The notes under the pieces are model-generated. The model saw only the letters and a list, made by a program, of their open reading frames with translations. It ran no database searches and was not told where the DNA came from. The position numbers and the translations under genes were made by a program. Positions 5,182-6,605 of a stretch of DNA of 6,605 nucleotides are shown here, in pieces. Every line of letters begins with the position of its first letter. Positions within the stretch are counted from its first letter, which is position 1. The stretch is from an uncultured Collinsella sp. (lineage in GTDB: Bacteria; Actinomycetota; Coriobacteriia; Coriobacteriales; Coriobacteriaceae): NCBI GenBank assembly GCA_900551605.1, contig URWS01000085.1, positions 1 through 6,605 of the forward strand, given 5' to 3'.

Positions 5182-6075
5182 GTGCCCGTGGGCAACATAC
5201 GAGAGGAGTTTGGCGGCGAGCCCGTTGCGGCGTTCTCGATGTCGCATCCGGCTGTGCCGGCACTCTATATAGTGCTGACGCTGGGGCTCACCATGTTCTC
5301 GATGCAGCCGGTGCTGATTGCGCTGTCACTTGCGGGCGGGCTGGCGTATGGATTTGCGACGCGTGGGGCTGCCCGCACGCTGGGCGCACTTCGCTGGCAG
5401 CTGCCGGTGATTTTGATCGTTGCGGTGCTCAATCCGCTGTTTAGCGCCTCGGGTTCGACGGAGCTGTTTCGCATCGGCATGCGCGCGGTGTATCTGGAAA
5501 GCATGGTATATGGCCTGTGCATGGGTGGGCTGTTTGTGGCGAGCGTGCTGTGGTTTGAGGCCGCGGCGTCGATGCTCGAATACGACAAGGTGCTCGCGCT
5601 GCTGGGCAATGCCGTACCGGTGATTGCGCTCATGATCTCGATGTGCATGCGGCTTATCCCGCAGTTTTTGCGCCGCGGCCGTACGGTGCTGGCGGTGCAG
5701 GACGCGATCGATGTGCCGGGGCGCACGCCGGCCGACCCCGTGCGCTCGCGCCTGCGGGCGTCGAGCGTGTTGATGGGCTGGGGCATGGAAGATTCGCTGG
5801 AGCGTGCGGACGCGATGCGCTCGCGCGGGTGGGGTGCCGCGACGCGTCGAACGACGTATGCGCGGTATCGGCTGGGGCGCAGCGACGTTGCCGCGCTGGT
5901 TGGGCTTGCACTGTTTGGTGCTGCCGCCGTGGCGGTGGCGTGGACCGCGACGACGCAGTATTCGTTTTATCCGCAGCTCTCGGTGCCGGCGCCGTGGCCG
6001 GGCTATGTCGTGTACGCTGCCTGGATGGTGCTGCCCTGCGCGTTGCACGCGATTGATGAGAAGAGGTTTGGCTGA
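5182..6075 (+). CDS. ecfT: energy-coupling factor (ECF) transporter transmembrane T component
   Basis: EcfT is the membrane scaffold of ECF importers. It links the two cytosolic ATPases to a small substrate-binding S protein for uptake of vitamins or metal ions. From the GTG at 5182 the product has 297 residues with CbiQ/EcfT features. Hydrophobic stretches lie near residues 25-58, 72-90, 108-128, 140-160, 235-256 and 275-290. The cytoplasmic coupling region between the fourth and fifth carries MRLIPQFLRRG (156-166) and ADAMRSRGWG (209-218), the latter matching the C-terminal Ala/Arg-Gly coupling motif that docks on the ATPases. The start is uncertain: an ATG at 5095 would add 29 residues rich in Arg and Leu without a ribosome site, and the GTG at 5188 is another option. 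The stop codon overlaps the ecfA ATG as TGATG, so the two are translationally coupled. No S component is visible, so the substrate cannot be stated. Confidence 0.85.
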   Translation: MPVGNIREEFGGEPVAAFSMSHPAVPALYIVLTLGLTMFSMQPVLIALSLAGGLAYGFATRGAARTLGALRWQLPVILIVAVLNPLFSASGSTELFRIGMRAVYLESMVYGLCMGGLFVASVLWFEAAASMLEYDKVLALLGNAVPVIALMISMCMRLIPQFLRRGRTVLAVQDAIDVPGRTPADPVRSRLRASSVLMGWGMEDSLERADAMRSRGWGAATRRTTYARYRLGRSDVAALVGLALFGAAAVAVAWTATTQYSFYPQLSVPAPWPGYVVYAAWMVLPCALHAIDEKRFG

Positions 6076-6557
6076 TGGCTCGGTTGGATAGCTGCTCGGT
6101 AACGGGCGGGGCGTGCGGCTCCGATGTGCCTGCGATTGAGGTACGGGGCCTGAGCTTTACCTACCCCGGGGCTGAGGCGTCGGTACTCGAGGGGCTCGAC
6201 TGGTCTGTTCCCCAAGGTGCATTTGCGCTGCTTGTTGGCGGTACCGGATCGGGTAAGTCGACGCTGCTGTCGCTGCTCAAGCCCGAGATCGCTCCGGCGG
6301 GCGAGCGCACTGGCGAACTGCGCGTGCTGGGCGAGAACGTTGCCGACATGGACGTGCGGGCATCGGCGGAGCGCGTGGGCTATGTGTTCCAGGATCCCGA
6401 GAACCAGATCGTGTGCGAAACCGTGTGGCACGAGATGGCGTTTGGCCTGGAAAACTTGGGGCTAGCGCGTGATGAGATGCGCCGTCGCGTAGCTGAGACC
6501 AGCTATTTCTTTGGGCTGGAAGATTGGCTTCACCGCGATACTGACACGCTTTCGGGC
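6075..6557 (+). CDS. ecfA: ECF transporter ATP-binding protein, N-terminal part (cut by adapter at contig end)
   Basis: This is the ATPase that powers the ECF importer by working on EcfT. The genuine 161 codons begin MARLDSCSVTGG and show the ABC order: IEVRGLSFTYPG near 21-32, Walker A GGTGSGKST at 55-63, and the Q-loop VFQDPENQIV with Q106. ETVWHEMAFGLENLGL at 115-130 is characteristic of the CbiO/EcfA group. The sequence reaches L159-S160-G161, the first residues of the LSGGQ signature, where genomic DNA stops at 6557. The remainder (Walker B, H-loop, and any second ATPase domain) is missing. The apparent extra residues LSLIHI and stop codon at 6576-6578 are adapter. AAGAGG about eight bases before the ATG at 6075 is a good ribosome site inside the end of ecfT. 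Whether the full gene is one domain or a fused EcfA1-EcfA2 cannot be seen. Confidence 0.92.
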
Positions 6558-6605
6558 CTGTCTCTTATACACATCTGACGCTGCCGACGATCGCATAAGT
6601 GTAGA
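6558..6605 (+). other. Illumina Nextera adapter contamination (not genomic)
   Basis: Bases 6558-6576 are the 19-base Tn5 mosaic end CTGTCTCTTATACACATCT. Bases 6577-6590 are GACGCTGCCGACGA, completing the reverse complement of the Nextera Read-1 adapter. Bases 6591-6598, TCGCATAA, are the reverse complement of TTATGCGA, an i5 index I recall as S522. Bases 6599-6605, GTGTAGA, begin the reverse complement of the P5 oligo. The order and spacing match the read-through product of a short Nextera insert exactly, so this end should be trimmed. Confidence 0.99.

Noticed and set aside
4989..5198. A 70-residue N-terminal extension of GlmU
   Set aside because: The residues cross the divergent control region, match nothing in GlmU, and a good AGGAG site supports the ATG at 4988.
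5085..5444. Alternative plus-strand frame starting with a hydrophobic peptide upstream of ecfT, considered as the tail or start of an S component
   Set aside because: After about 30 residues it becomes a Cys/Arg/Gly-rich shadow of ecfT and ends inside it. There is no ribosome site, and no S-component motif is visible.
6558..6578. The C-terminal LSLIHI and stop codon as a natural end of ecfA
   Set aside because: These codons are the Nextera mosaic end; real ABC proteins continue through LSGGQ, Walker B and the H-loop.

Overview
The window looks like the end of a draft contig from a high-GC, anaerobic, gut-type actinomycete of class Coriobacteriia, most likely Collinsella or a close relative. 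This is an inference from the strong G/C third-position bias, the glmU-prs-pth gene order, the anaerobe-type NADH/ferredoxin transhydrogenase genes and the flavour of the ECF transporter proteins. No rRNA or tRNA is present to confirm it.

Layout. Four complete or nearly complete genes and one truncated gene run leftward (minus strand) from about 4988 to 1: glmU (UDP-GlcNAc synthesis), prs (PRPP synthesis), pth (peptidyl-tRNA hydrolase), nfnA and the first 111 codons of nfnB (electron-bifurcating NADH-dependent ferredoxin:NADP+ oxidoreductase). Two genes run rightward from 5182: ecfT and a truncated ecfA (energy-coupling-factor vitamin/metal uptake transporter). The space between glmU and ecfT (4989-5181) is a divergent control region.

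The leftward block is not one uninterrupted operon. A clear intrinsic terminator follows glmU. A 105-nt nested palindrome lies between prs and pth, where many Gram-positive genomes carry ctc/rplY. A 200-bp element with perfect 30-bp inverted ends, enclosing another strong hairpin, lies between pth and nfnA. nfnA probably has its own promoter (a perfect TATAAT), and nfnA and nfnB overlap by 10 bases.

The last 48 bases (6558-6605) are not genomic. They are an untrimmed Illumina Nextera adapter: the transposon mosaic end, the rest of the Read-1 adapter, an 8-base i5 index and the start of P5. The adapter cuts ecfA inside its ABC signature motif and creates a false C-terminus ending in LSLIHI.

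I do not see a novel defence system, CRISPR array, prophage or complete insertion sequence. The non-genic structures most worth a second look are the two palindromic intergenic elements.
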